In this document: one piece after another, positions 1 to 11,996 of the stretch
How positions within the stretch are numbered: position 1 is the stretch's first letter
Layout: each line of letters starts with the position of its first letter
Assembly (NCBI GenBank): GCA_020746875.1
Contig: JAGTJL010000018.1
Location: forward strand, 1,488,001 to 1,552,000
DNA from: Rhexocercosporidium sp. MPI-PUGE-AT-0058
Taxonomy: Eukaryota; Ascomycota; Leotiomycetes; Helotiales
Direction of reading: 5' to 3'
Length of the DNA stretch: 64,000 nt
Notes under the pieces: model-generated
Told to the model about the DNA's origin: nothing
Databases searched by the model: none
What the model saw: only the letters and a program-made list of their open reading frames with translations
Program-made: the position numbers and the translations under genes

Positions 1-3000
1 GCTTTGGATCGACGAGCATATAGCATATCGCAAGAGTAACTTTCGAGCGTCGCCTAAGGTTTTTTAATAGCTTACGTGTTCTCTAAATAGCTAAATGACT
101 TAGGTTCGCCTTCTGTTAGTTCTATAATCGTCCAGTGCTCCCAGCAAGCTTTTCATTACGGCAAATCTGTCGTAGAGACTTTACCTCAAGATCTTGATCG
201 AACGCGTCAAAAAAGTGCTAACGTCGCGTTATCTCTGAAATGCTATGCTTCAGAGGTATCGGAAGAGGTATGAATCGGTCGGTTTGACGTGTGTTAACTG
301 GTATAGTGATTTATTGAAGTTATTATTATGTTAAGAGCGCGATGCGCGATTTCGTATTTCCCGCTAATTTTAGCGTGCGCAGCGAATTCTTGCACCTACT
401 GGTGGATGAGCTGTAGAATCTGTAGAAGCCGTATGGTTGTGTGTAGCCTTTAAAACCTTAACCTCTTACTTCTCTAATACTTTGCCTTTTGAAAGAGTAA
501 TTCTTATTAAGTAACTACACTTCTTTGAGCTTGTATTATAGCGCCTCTTTAAAAGATGGATATCTTTTTGCTTTTTTCTTAAGTCGTATTTACTTGCGCG
601 GTCGCAGACAAATAGTGCACGGAATAGCTTAGTGTCTTATTGTTTAAAGGCATACTTATTAGCTTTCGTATGCGCCTGGCACGCAGTAAAACTAGTGGCA
701 ATATTACTGTAAATTGCTGCAGGAGGTGTAGGGCCGTAAGTTTGAGGGATGGAAGCTATGAAAGTAATAGGAATGGTGGTGGTGGGAATTAATTAAAGTG
801 TGTATACCATACAGGTAGTCTAAATAACTTCAATTTTTACCGTTAGGGGTGATTATATAATTATAAATATTTATACTATATATAAGGACCCCTTGCCCTA
901 CAGTACAAATTACTATGGCAGGGCAGGCTTAATAAATGACGCTCGCCAAGTCAATAAATTTTAGCGTATGGCGGTTTAACAATTTCCGTATGGCGATTTA
1001 GCTGTGCCCTTCAATAATTAGGAATTAAGGTTTAGTTTAATATTTCGCGACTAATAACGCCTAAAGCAGTCTTCGTTAATTACGTTTTAAATAACCTTTT
1101 TCGCATAAAAGCCGCTATAAATAGATTTTAAGAAAGTGTTTTTATTATATTCGGAACTTTACTATTTAAGTACAGAACTCCTTCGAATCTGCTTCGAGTC
1201 AGATACTTATTTTTATTAAGATTTATTATATTTTAATTAATTTCTAAAAAAACTTATTAAGTTAAGTCCTTTAGCTGCTACGACCTCCTTAAGAGCGCTT
1301 CTTAATTTAAAAACACTTATTTATTTCGCCTTTTAAACCTAGCGTCGCTACTCGAAAGAATAAAAGCAAAGCTGGGGATAATATAGATTATAATAACCTT
1401 AACGTTTTTAAAAGGACTCTTTTAAGCCGTTAATAACCGAACTGAAGACTAGGCTAATAAATAAAAAGAACTCTAATTTAGCCTTATTAAAATCGAAGCT
1501 ATACTCGTAGCTTTTATTAACTTTTGGCTTAATTTTAAAAAGGCTAACAATAATCCTGAAAAAGACCTTGCTCCTTTCGAGTCTTTCGAACCCCCTTAAA
1601 GTCGCTACGAACTCTTACTCCCCTTTACTTTAATTAATAAAATTTAATAAAAGTTCGCTAAAAGGCTATGCTTTTCTTACTTTTAAAGCTTAATTAGGCT
1701 CGTTTCGGCCTCTTAAGATTTAATTAGCAGAAAAGATTATTTTATTAAATAATAGCTCGGACCCTTTCTTTAAATAATAGCGTACTTTAGTCTAAGACCG
1801 CTTTAAAGTTAACGCTAATCTTTACTTAACGAAAAGAGCGCGTCGTGCTCTTATTTAAAGATTAATTATTAAAATAATAAGATTTTATTTAAAATCGTAA
1901 TACCTTTTAAAAACTTATTCTTTTAAGACCGCTAAAAGAATAATTATATTTTTGGAATCTTATTTTCTAACCGGCCACGAAGCGGACGAGTTTCGGTCCG
2001 CTTTTTACGATTTATATATAAACTTTTATTTTAAGGAAACTTTTATTAAATTTAAAATAAATTTCTAAAGCGCTATTATTTAAGGTAGGGTTACTAAGTC
2101 GGAATAATTCTTTTATATATAACAAAAGTTTACCTTTAAGCTATAAAATAAGACTTTTATTATTAAACTAATTTAAGAAAATAATTATAATAAGATAGTT
2201 TTTTATCTTATCTCGCTAAACTTAGAAAATCGCCGGAATCGTATACTTAATTTAAATTTCATTTTTACTTATACTCTAAATATAACCCGAAAACTATCCG
2301 GTTCGGGTTAGATTACTTCTCCTGCTCACGCGTTTACTTTAAGGGTTACTTTTGCTCGTTATTCTTCTTTAATTTTATATTAACGCTCTTTTACTCTCTT
2401 ACGATAGCCTACTCCTTTCTTATCGCGCTAGAACTTTATATAACTAAAGCCTTAGACTTTTATAAGTAATAATTTAATTAAGTATTATAATTACGGTAAA
2501 TTTAATTATTATAAAAGCGACTACCCCGAGACTCTTAAAATTCCGCTAATAAACAAGGGAATCAAAGAAGAAGGCGTAGAACTAAAAGAAGAACAAGAAG
2601 AATTATTAAAAGAATAAATATAAGAAAACGAAAAAGCTTAAGGAAAGACTTCTTCTTAAGTTTATATAAATATAATCTATTAAAGCTTAACTTACACTCT
2701 TTTATAAGAAGAAAGCAATTCTTAATCTTTTATATTATTAATATAAATAAATATAGCGTTGCATTTTTCGCTTTAATAAATACTAAAGCAAATAATTACT
2801 TCTTCATAAATCGAATCTTTTTCGTGCACTTTTCGAAAACTTTAAGAGTAAAAATTTTATTCTTTTTTTATATTATCTTAATCCGTAGTTTTTAGAATTC
2901 CGTATAAAGCCACGCTTCTTATTATATACGTCTTTATTTAATAATAAATAATAAACGCGTATATAATTATCATTTTATTATATTTAACTTAAGAAACTAA

Positions 3001-3840
3001 AATATAATAATTAAAGTCAAGTAAATAAGAAGCTTTTACGTTAAACTTAATCCGGTTAATAACCGTCTTATATAACCTCCCGCATACTTATTAATTCCTT
3101 ATTAAACGAAAAAGCTAACTATATCGCTTTTTAATAAGGCTAAGACAAAAACTACTAATTATTACTAGCTTAATATTAACTGACGTAACGTAATTATAAA
3201 CTAAATTAATTAAAAACGACGGCATTATTAATTCGCTATTAATTACATATAAGTATTATCGTTATTAGAGAATCCTTTTAAAAAAAGACTAAAGCTAGAA
3301 ATAGCTTTAGAACTCCTATTATTAAAGTCGGTCGGAAAACCAAAAGAAAGGAATCCTTATTTACGATTACGTTATCGCCTAAAGCTTGTTATTACGCTAT
3401 AAAAAGCTCCTTTTTTTATTAATGAGATTAGGGCAAACGCATTCTATTTTAATATAAAGCGCAAGGATATTAAGTTTTTTATAATTAATATTTATAAAAT
3501 AAACTGAATCTTATAAAAAAATATAAAGAAAAAGATTTAAATACTGTCCGAATTATAGCCGAAAGGCTTTTACTAACGCTCGAGGACGAGCTTTTTCCGG
3601 AGAAGAAGGTAATATAACGGTTTAAAGCTTCTAGAGCCTTATTTCTAGCCTTAGCTAATCCCTTTTTATTTAAATAATTGCCGAAATTAAACGAGCTTTT
3701 ACAAAACTTATTCTTTTTTATACTTTCTTTCTTACGTAATTATAAATTCTAAGAAACACTGAATATCTTTATATTCCCGCCATAAAATATAAGTCGTTAG
3801 TTATACGTAATTACCGTCTTTTATAGAGCAAGCGTTATAT
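1..3840 (+). mobile_element. RIP-degraded LTR-retrotransposon relic (gag/protease)
   Basis: This block is AT-rich and has no usable open frame. On the plus strand the ghost of a gag-protease polyprotein can be followed. Around 2480-2525 a CCHC zinc-knuckle pattern reads KYYNYGKFNYYKSDY, that is Cys-x2-Cys-x4-His-x4-Cys with C-to-T changes turning Cys and His into Tyr. Around 2770-2796 the frame reads ALINTKANN, which fits the retropepsin ALIDTGAN motif after G-to-A changes. No LTR pair was recognised, so the ends are approximate. The first 1 kb could belong to another repeat. Retrotransposon identity is fairly sure; gypsy versus copia is not resolved. Confidence 0.6.
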
Positions 3841-4043
3841 TATTTGTATGGTTTTTTGTATTCTACTTAATGAAAAAAGTATTAGTAAAGTAAATAGTTT
3901 AAAAATAGGGTGCAATTAAAGAGCTCTATATACTCTTATACATTTCTTAATTCTGAAGGTTTTGAATCATAATTCAAAAAGATATTTCAAAAATAATGAA
4001 AATAATTTTCATACTAAATTTGTATAATAAGCGAAAATTCGTA

Positions 4044-4084
4044 ACGTAGGTGGTAAGCGACCCGTGCACGTAAGGGACCCGTGT
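4044..4084 (+). repeat. Left terminal inverted repeat of the Fot1/pogo-type element
   Basis: Begins ACGTAGGTGGTAAGCGACCC and is perfectly complementary to 5864-5904. The TA just outside is the target-site duplication. It contains several unmutated CpA sites. Confidence 0.9.
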
Positions 4085-4549
4085 ACGTCCCCCTACCTAC
4101 TCTAATAAAAAATACTAGTATTATTTAACACGTAATTATAAGCTCTTAAAACCAGTTTTATTTTACCGTATACGTATAAGATATATACGGGCAATATACT
4201 CAGCTAATCTACATATATTATACATACGCATAACGCGCGGTTATGGCTCTTTAAGTAAATCCACCTCTTTACTTATAGGCCCGTTTTCAGCTATTTCTAC
4301 TAGTTTTATACCTTATTAAACTATAAGAACTCTTTTAAATTATATAAAAGATCTTTTTATTACTTTCTTTCTCTTTTAATATTAATTTTCGGCCTGTAAT
4401 TACTTATTCTCTTTTATAAAAACTATATTAATATATATAATTATTTTCGCGCATTTAATTAACTACTAAAATGCCGATTCTATAAAACTAAAAGGGATAT
4501 TTAAATATATATAACGTTATAAAGACTTTTTAATTAACTTTACTTAAAG

Positions 4550-5800
4550 ATCTATTGCTTTCGGGTGCTGTGGTATCTCTAGAATCCATTGCTATAGTAA
4601 TATAAATACTAATAAAAGGGTAAGTATACGGATCTAAGTATTAAGTTTTAAGAGCACCCAATCTGAATCGTATAATATTAATCTAATAGCTATAAAACTA
4701 TTACGTGCAATAGCAGAAGTCATAGCTTTTATACGTGCTCTATTATATATTATAAGAAAGTCTGGCTTATTAATATAATTAACTCAATCACGCATTAATT
4801 ACTTAATTTAACGTCCGTACGCCCGTTTTAAGGTCGTAAAACAGTTAATATTTAATAATTATAAAAAGTATAAGCTATGCGACGGCATATAAAGCGTAAT
4901 AATCTTATATTCTTTAATAAAGAGGTCGAAATCCGGTATTATATAACTTTTATACCCATCCAGAATCAAGAGTTTATATACCTCTTTTATACGTGGCGCT
5001 ATATACGGCTTAAATACATTAATAAGCTATAAAAGACTTAACTAATTATTAATTTACTTCTTTTCATTAAGTGTAATTACTTAATCGCGTAGTAAATTAC
5101 TATTATATTACGTAGAAATATATACCTTTCCCTTAAAGATAATCACTAAAAGAGGCCTATTACTTATAAAGTTAATTAATTTAATAGCTATAACTCATTC
5201 GCGATTCCTTAGTTATATAATAATTACTCTACTTACTCTTTTAAAGCCTAAAACTACTTTAGCAATAGCTATTACTCTTATTTAAAAGCCTGTCTTATTA
5301 AAGTTATATATACCCTCTTTTAAGATGTCGTATTTCGTAATTGTATTCCGTATAAAGTTAAACTAGGCCCGTATAATTAAGATATCTTCGCAAAGAGTAC
5401 GTTAATAATTGTATTTTCGTTTATATTTCGATTAAAGGTTATTATGCCGCTTAATATAATTGTAGACTTATTTATAATTAATAATAATAGCTAAAACTTC
5501 ATCCGCGCTAGCGCGTTTTAAGAGTAATAAATTGGCTATTACGCGTATAAATTAAAATCTTATAAGTAGACCTCTTTTAATTATAACTAATATTTATTGC
5601 TTAAGGGTTTGCTCTTTTAAATCCGTGAGTTTTCTGCTTTTAGATTAAGAATCGCGTTTTAGAAGGACCCTTTTGACGCGACCGAGGGCAGTCGAATACA
5701 ATATATTATACGAGTTACAAGCCGCTTTAAGAAATAAGAATTGGCCTCGTTAATACGCCTATATAGCTAAAGCAATTTGCCTTTCGTTTTAAGCTATTTA
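4550..5800 (-). pseudogene. Pogo/Fot1 transposase relic (DDE_1 family)
   Basis: The minus-strand frame lies inside the inverted-repeat element. The first catalytic Asp motif appears as NFNKTGF (expected NFDETGF), followed by the region that normally reads GNREWVT and VIFKGK (seen as NRE-VIAIKLI and LVIIFKGK), then LILDGYKSY for the second Asp. Stops are frequent and mostly TAA/TAG. The element's DDE superfamily endonuclease would cut and paste the element in the nucleus; this copy cannot be expressed. The N-terminal helix-turn-helix part is too degraded to delimit. Confidence 0.75.
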
Positions 5801-5863
5801 AATAACAATTGGTCGAGTTATTAATATTATTGTAAAGAGAGTCACGAAAATGTGAGGGAAAAA

Positions 5864-5904
5864 ACACGGGTCCCTTACGTGCACGGGTCGCTTACCACCT
5901 ACGT
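5864..5904 (-). repeat. Right terminal inverted repeat of the Fot1/pogo-type element
   Basis: Exact reverse complement of 4044-4084. The following TA (5905-5906) is the second half of the target duplication. Confidence 0.9.
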
Positions 5905-6034
5905 TATTTCAAATACTTATTACGTAATATAACGTAATCTAAACTAGCTTATAATTTCTAATCTTAATCACACATATATTAATATTCTAAGTTCAAAATT
6001 TTATTTTATTTAATTAAAGATTCATTAAGTAATA

Positions 6035-6370
6035 AAAGTGTAAAAATCGTTGGTTTTGCCTTAAAAGGGTGGCCCGAATGGTGGGGTAGGGACTTAGGTG
6101 GTCCCCTCGAATCGCACAAAGTCGCTCTCCAAAAATCTTGACTTGTGAGTGAGTAACGCTATGCCCTAGGGTCTCTTGCGTCAAAATCCACTGCGTAAGA
6201 CGATCTTCTATCGTCTTTAGAAGCCTTTACAAGTAACTGGCAGCTTCTTAATGGTTGTTTGGGTTCTAAGCCGGCCTTGAAGTGTGCTCCTTGGAATGCC
6301 CTATTAACGTGCAGCCTTACGTAATGACTTGCCATTTGCGACCTCGAAAAGAGCCCGCATAACGTCATAC
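6035..6370 (-). pseudogene. Broken N-terminal DNA-binding part of a pogo-like transposase (psq/CENP-B HTH)
   Basis: Read from 6370 downward, the minus strand gives RALFEVANGKSLRKAAR, two stops, then GIPRSTLQGRL. This is the pipsqueak-type helix-turn-helix that opens Fot1/pogo transposases. Further down comes THSQVKIFGERLCA followed by GDH, fitting the CENP-B-type second HTH (H.Q...FA......G). Several TAA/TAG/TGA stops interrupt it. It lies outside the complete element at 4044-5904, so it is a separate fragment. GC content is higher than in the neighbouring RIPped DNA. A 69-codon open frame over 6159-6368 is a shadow in another frame and is not proposed as a gene. Confidence 0.65.
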
Positions 6371-7131
6371 TCGGTATATCTTAGCTCTATCTGGATTTCA
6401 ATTCACATTTCAAAAATCAGAAATATTTATTAAAAGTTGCGATAGTTATTAATTATTAAAGGTAGGTGGGTGAAAGTGGCGGTGAGTTTAGCGAGGTGGC
6501 CTGAATGGGGGCGGACTTAAAGTAAAAGTATATCACATCATCCCGAAGCTTTGGAAAGGCCACTCCGGTCAACAGCGCCACAAGGGGGCTCAGACGATTC
6601 TTTGGTAAGAACCAGCGCACAGGCTAATTCTATTGGCTCACTTACTTCCACTTACTATTTAGCGTGGAGCTACCACATAATGCGGTAACGCACCTTGGTG
6701 CGGTCTGTGCAGCTTCAGTTCTCACAGCGAAGCAGCTGAGACATTTATCGAGCGCAAGTTGTGGTCCTGTAATGGAGAATTTTGTTTTACTTGGTGTACA
6801 GAAGGTTGTGACTCTGGTACGCCCAGGCACCCATATGCCCCATACATTATGAAGCGTAATCTCGAAGGACTTCAGTTAGAATTCGTCCGTCTAGGCTTCG
6901 TCCGTCTAGTAGAAGAACAGCTACTGTACTCCGTACAAGAATTTGTATATGGTGTTCGAAGCTTCAGTCACGACAAGAGCCAATTGCCTCGCCAAAGAAC
7001 GTGTTCACGCAGAAATCTGCCTCGTGTGCCGTCGTGCAACCCAGATGAGGCACAGCCATTAGCCAGCATAGCCTCACCGCGGCCTCATTTATTCATTCAT
7101 AACACTCTGCACTCTCCATTGTAAATTCCTC
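6371..7131. other. Intergenic region, no supported gene
   Basis: Composition returns to normal here. Small open frames of 60-120 codons at 6642-7124 have no recognisable domain. A short direct repeat lies at 6889-6915 (two copies of CTTCGTCCGTCTAG, nearly adjacent). The region may include the upstream regulatory DNA of the gene at 7643. Confidence 0.4.
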
Positions 7132-7253
7132 CCTGTGACTTTGTTAGTCCAAATCAATCGCCAGTGATTGTGCAACTAATCCAAAAGCCAGAATAGTACG
7201 TACTAAAGATCTGATTGGATACCTCACTTGTGGCAAACTAATAAAGTCACAGG
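7132..7253. mobile_element. Small MITE-like inverted-repeat element
   Basis: The ends are 17-bp inverted repeats: CCTGTGACTTTGTTAGT at 7132-7148, and its complement with one mismatch at 7237-7253. The whole is 122 bp without coding capacity. A clear target duplication was not found. It sits about 390 bp upstream of the start codon at 7643, so it could lie in the promoter or leader of that gene. Confidence 0.45.
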
Positions 7254-7642
7254 ATCTATGTCCAGTAGTTGCACTGTCCTAGGATCTGAAGCTCCTGCTG
7301 TGCCTTGCTCCGGTAAGGCGACTGAGCTCTACAGGTTGGTGGCATTGCTGTCACCAGGCGGAATCGTGGTTCAATCTGCCACTTAACACACAGCTTGAGA
7401 GGGCGAGAGAGGCCTTCAGTTTTGTGTTAGGTGTAGGCTTATCTCAGGGCAATCGGTGGGGGCTCTACAGAACTGAGAATATACAGTCTCTCACCTCGCT
7501 GCTCTGTTTGGATACTCACCAGATTCATCTCTCTCTGCTACCAGCAGATATTGCGGATCGCCCATCTCTCGCAGCTTGCACCTTGCTTTCAGCACTCAAA
7601 TCCTCCAATCCCTCGCCGCGGTATATCATTCAATCTCCAACG

Positions 7643-10600
7643 ATGCCAAAGAACGACAAACCTACTTATGTTCGGGAGTGGCTCTGGGCATGCTGTAACT
7701 GTGGTAGCCAAGCAGGAATGACTGTGGACGCGACTCTGGCATGCCCTGGCCCTAGCTGTTATCATTTCCGTTGCGGCAATTGTCCTCTAGAAAGTGTCAA
7801 GCGCAAGGACATGTTCTCACCTAGTACCCCTGCAGGTAGACCGCCAGGATCTATCATAAACGAGCGCATTGCGTCAGATAAGAACCATGGAGTCCTTGAC
7901 ATGGAGCAAATTGCAGGCCAAACTAGCTTGGGGGCAACTCTTTCCAATGGTTCCAGCTCGTCAATAGCATCCGAGCCAGACCCTTACTGTAGTACGGTCA
8001 CACTCCAAGACGACGCGGGCAAACACTACAACATCGTCGCCCTATACGACACAGGAGCTCCGTCTAATTTTATCGCGGCATCAACACTCTCGAAAATTGG
8101 AGGAATTAAACAACTTCCTATTCCTCCGAATGCAATTAAGACTTATGCAGGCTTTCTTTCGAACTCGAATATAACACCAAAAAGATATGTGATTGTCAAG
8201 ATGTCTGATCCGACAATCGGTATCGAGGACTCCAGTGTGCGGCTAGAGATAGCGGGAGGGGTTCCAGAAAATGATATTGGTGTCGTCTTGGGACGAGACT
8301 TCATCCTGAAGCATAGCAGAGAAAGCTCGCTAAATGCACGGATCGAGCAAGCATCGCGCAACGAAGTCCAAGTGGAGTGGATGAGACTAAGAAACAATCC
8401 AGACAGAACCACGGTTTCCCTCGCCGCGAGCAGTGAGCCACTTGGCAAAGCGAAAGAATTCGACAGTCTTCAGTCTGGAAGGCGAGAAGGAGACAACGAT
8501 GCTTGGCTGCATCGTCGTTCTCATGGTGGGCAGGATACTAGAGGTGCCGCTATAATCCAAACACAAACATCCCTAGCCAACTCAAGTATGAATACTGTCG
8601 AAACCATACGGCCTCCAACCACTCTCGAATTCTACGACCCAAACGATGTTGGCTCGCGCGATTCTCCTCATCTACAACCAATGACCTTCAATCTCGTGCC
8701 CTCGCCGAGTCCGCCGCCGGCTGTCCCTCTCCCACCACTCGGTGCTGAATCCAGTCCTAAACCCGAAGACGGTCGCAAAGGCACCACGCGATCGAAGCCT
8801 CGTCCGAGTCAGGACGATGCTGTGTTAATCGCATTCATGCCGGATAGAGAACATATTGATATTACGCGCGACGCTAGAGAAAACCCGTTGGCGTTAGAAA
8901 TCGACGAGGAGGAATCGCCGGTGAAGGGGGGTACAGATGTGGTGGTCTCGACCTTGGCGGACAAAGGGGACCCTATGGTTGTGGTAGAAAAATCTGTCGC
9001 GCAGAATAATAGCATTTATTCGGATACACTGGCTACCATGCAGACTTTGGCTGCGGATGCTTTCAGACAGGCTGCGCGACATAGTCCCGAGGAGGCGCAA
9101 AAGGTTGGCCTGCCCGAAAGTCCAAAGCTAAAGGTTAAGCCACCTCAAACAGAGTCCGAGCCTACGGATGGTGTAAAGGCAAAATCAGTATCCTCAATTA
9201 CAACATTATATGTGGATGGGCCGTTGCCAGCCCCGCATCTTCCACCGGAGAGGAGGTATGACACAGTTGCGCCTTTACCTATTGCCGCTAGAGTACTTCC
9301 ACCGATTCAATACCACTCTCCTCAATCTAGCCCAACAAACGGAACTAGACCAAGTCAAATTACTTTGCCATCATTATCTGACCAGCTTGGAGATATAAAT
9401 CAATTCACAGAAGCAGCTCCAACTAGCGAGAGCCCATTTTCACAATGTCCACCTGGAAGACCACCACTTAGATTTTCAGCTGTCCCAGGTCATAGATCTC
9501 CACCAAAGTCACCTAATGACGTGTTCAGAAAAACCATAACAACATATTCTCATTCACCTCTGACAGAAGTCGTCGCTCAAGTTTCCGGGTGGGAACCCGG
9601 TTACACCGCTTATCTACCATCTCCAGGGCCCCATGGAGAAGTCGACTTTGAGGAAAGCTTTGGCAGTACCTTTTCCTCGGTCGAAAACGATCAGCCTTTC
9701 TCTCAGGAAATAGCAGAGCAATCTAGCAAAGGAAAACAGAATACCGGGGAGCTGACCTGGGAGCACACGTCTCTTGACAAAGAAGAATTGCATCTTGTGC
9801 ATGAAAGTCAACTTACACAAGAACACAAAGCCATGCATCAGAACAGCAACACGGATTGGGAGGAAGTACAAAGCGGTGATGCAGAGTCCTTACACGACGA
9901 TGGAGCTTCAACCACAGGAACATCCTCACTTGCATTATCGATTTTTTCACTCGCGTCTCATGGCACATCGAATGATGAACAAGCCGTTGACGGCTCTGAT
10001 GTTGTAGCCGAGCTGGCCACTTTACTACTCAAGGACCAGGACCTAGCAATATCATTTTCAAATGCATTTGAGAGCTCAACATCTAGCTCTCAGCGCTTTG
10101 AGAACAATTTCCGCCGCCTCTTGAAAGTGTTTTCCCAGGAACTGAAGAAGGAGGCAACTTGTCCACTCCATCACCAAGCCATCTCATTCGTACGGAAAAG
10201 GGCGGGGGCAGTAGCGAGAAACATCTGGATGGCAATTGGAGCAGATAACGATGGTCAGCTACTGGAGCAATGGAAAGAATCGGAAGGGAACCGTCGAGCT
10301 CGTCTCAATCAACGTATCTACGATTGGAACCATGGAGTTTCCGCTCCAGATGAGTCCGATCTTACAGGTCAGAAACAGGACATGGACCAAACCTCTGATA
10401 ACGAAGGCGACCTTGATGATGACTTCAGCGATGAACTAGCATCACTTACTCAAGTCGTGGCGTTCCTCACATTGAGCGAAGCATTCAGAAAGCTGCGCCA
10501 AGATGTTCACGACTTTGTACACCCTCCCGCAATAAAGAAGGATGGAAAGGTTTCAGCAGCAAATGAAGTTGGTTCAATCCAGCCAGTGCTCACGGCGAAG

Positions 10601-11938
10601 GAGACCACGACCTCTCTTAGTTCGGCAACATCACTTAGCCAGAGCGAGGATGTCCCAATGACCAGCACCGAAACGATATCCCAAACTCAGATCAAGAGTT
10701 TCCTTTGTCGTGGGAAACATGTCTACTTCAAGATCATTCCTGGTGCCCTGGTTCCTCGGCCTGGAATCATCGATACAGCGAAAGCAACAATAGAGAAGCA
10801 ATTGGCTCATCCTGTCATTTGGTGGCCATTACAACCGACGAAGTATCCATGCCCAGTTGACAAGACAAGAATGTCGTGGGCTTGCGTAAGTGCTGTTTCG
10901 TATAACCTCCAATGCGCGAGGATTTAAAGCCTGAACTAACATCTATGATAGGGATGTGGTAGAGAGCTTCATGTAGATGTCTTTCCTCAAATAGCGGAGG
11001 AATATGAAAGTCTTTGCAGGCCACTGAAGTGCGCAGGACCTTCCACAAACTTACCGCTCCTCCCTATATACATGACGCAACCTTCCAGCTCCTCCGCTAG
11101 TGCATCACTCCCGGTTCCCACGTCCAATTCTCTCCAGGCAAATCCTTCACAAGTTCAACGACAGGCCAATTCCCAAGGTACAATTGTCAATCCCGGAGGC
11201 AATTTGCAAAATACGCCCAACTCAGACAAATTGTTCATTCATTGGTGCATAGATATCAGCAGAAGTGAGGTGCAGAGCCTTTTTCACATCCGCGTCCAGC
11301 ATCTGCGAGATATGACAGTTATCCCCAGATTAAAAGCATACTACCGGCAGTCAAAGGGGTATCGTAACTGGTTCTCTCTCACGGACTGCTACGGTGTCAA
11401 ATTCGTCCTGGCAAGTGCATTTCCTGCCGTCCAAAGTGCACTTATAGCGTGAATCTAACAGCTTGATTAGTTCGTACGAAATCATCTGACGGATGATATC
11501 GTCAAATGTTTGGGCGAAGGTCTCCCCAAGAGAAACGACCCAGATTACAGCTACTCGTGTTCTAGTCCTCGCGAAGATTTCCTGCAACAACTAGAAGGCT
11601 TGCTCAGCCATAGCTTCCACAACCCTTCCAACTGCAGTGAAGAATTCATCGAAACCATACTCAGTCGGATTCCAAAGAAGACAAAGGCCATACTAGGCAT
11701 GGGGATGGAGAAAAAAGGATACGGCATGCGAGCTATATCTGGCTGGGCGGTTTGGAAACTCATCACGGCGCTGTTTTTGACGCATATTGGGCCGTTGATC
11801 TTTGCGATTTATTGGCTGCACTTTAACCCTGGCCAGCTTAGCGATGCTTTTACACCAGCATTGTACGCTGCTGTTTTGTTTGATGCGCTTTTTGGGATTT
11901 TTGTGGTGCTCCCAGATATCCAGAGCATGCCGAAATAG
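7643..11938 (+). CDS. Large unclassified protein: Cys-rich N-terminus, retropepsin-like DTG motif, C-terminal membrane segments
   Basis: Three exons are proposed: 7643-10885, 10952-11410, 11471-11938 (1389 residues). The frame is open from 7424, but ATG 7643 is chosen because the conserved-looking Cys cluster follows at once (C17, C18, C20, C34, C39, C44, C47; probable zinc binding). DTGAPSNFI at residues 136-144 resembles a retroviral-type aspartic protease active-site loop. Residues ~230-780 are Ser/Pro-rich and probably disordered. A second Cys cluster (WAC/GCG) spans intron 1. Two hydrophobic segments (about 1329-1352 and 1362-1382) end the protein, suggesting membrane anchoring. Intron 1 is GTAAGT...TAG with branch CTAAC; intron 2 appears to be a GC-AG intron. 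I do not recognise the family and no function is claimed. It is flanked on both sides by transposon-rich DNA but is itself not visibly RIP-mutated. Confidence 0.8.
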
Positions 11939-11996
11939 GCGTTTGGAGTTACCGCCAGTGGGATTAGTCGTATTGTAAGAGACCAGCCCTGATCAT

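Larger units (their letters stand above)
4044..5904 (-). mobile_element. Fot1/pogo-type DNA transposon, complete but RIP-inactivated
   Basis: Perfect inverted repeats of 41 bp (4044-4084 and 5864-5904) are each flanked by TA (4042-4043, 5905-5906), the target duplication of Tc1/mariner/pogo elements. The length of 1861 bp matches Fot1-like elements. On the minus strand the transposase ghost is readable through many stops. NFNKTGF near 5284-5305 corresponds to the catalytic NFDETGF, a stretch near 5160-5225 corresponds to the usual GNREWVT...PPLVIFKGK region, and LILDGYKSY near 4945-4970 corresponds to the second Asp motif LILDGHGSH. The interior is strongly AT-rich while the repeats keep their G and C. 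Confidence 0.85.

Noticed and set aside
6159..6368. 69-codon open frame on the minus strand
   Set aside because: It overlaps in another frame a recognisable but broken pogo-type helix-turn-helix, so it is a shadow of transposon sequence.
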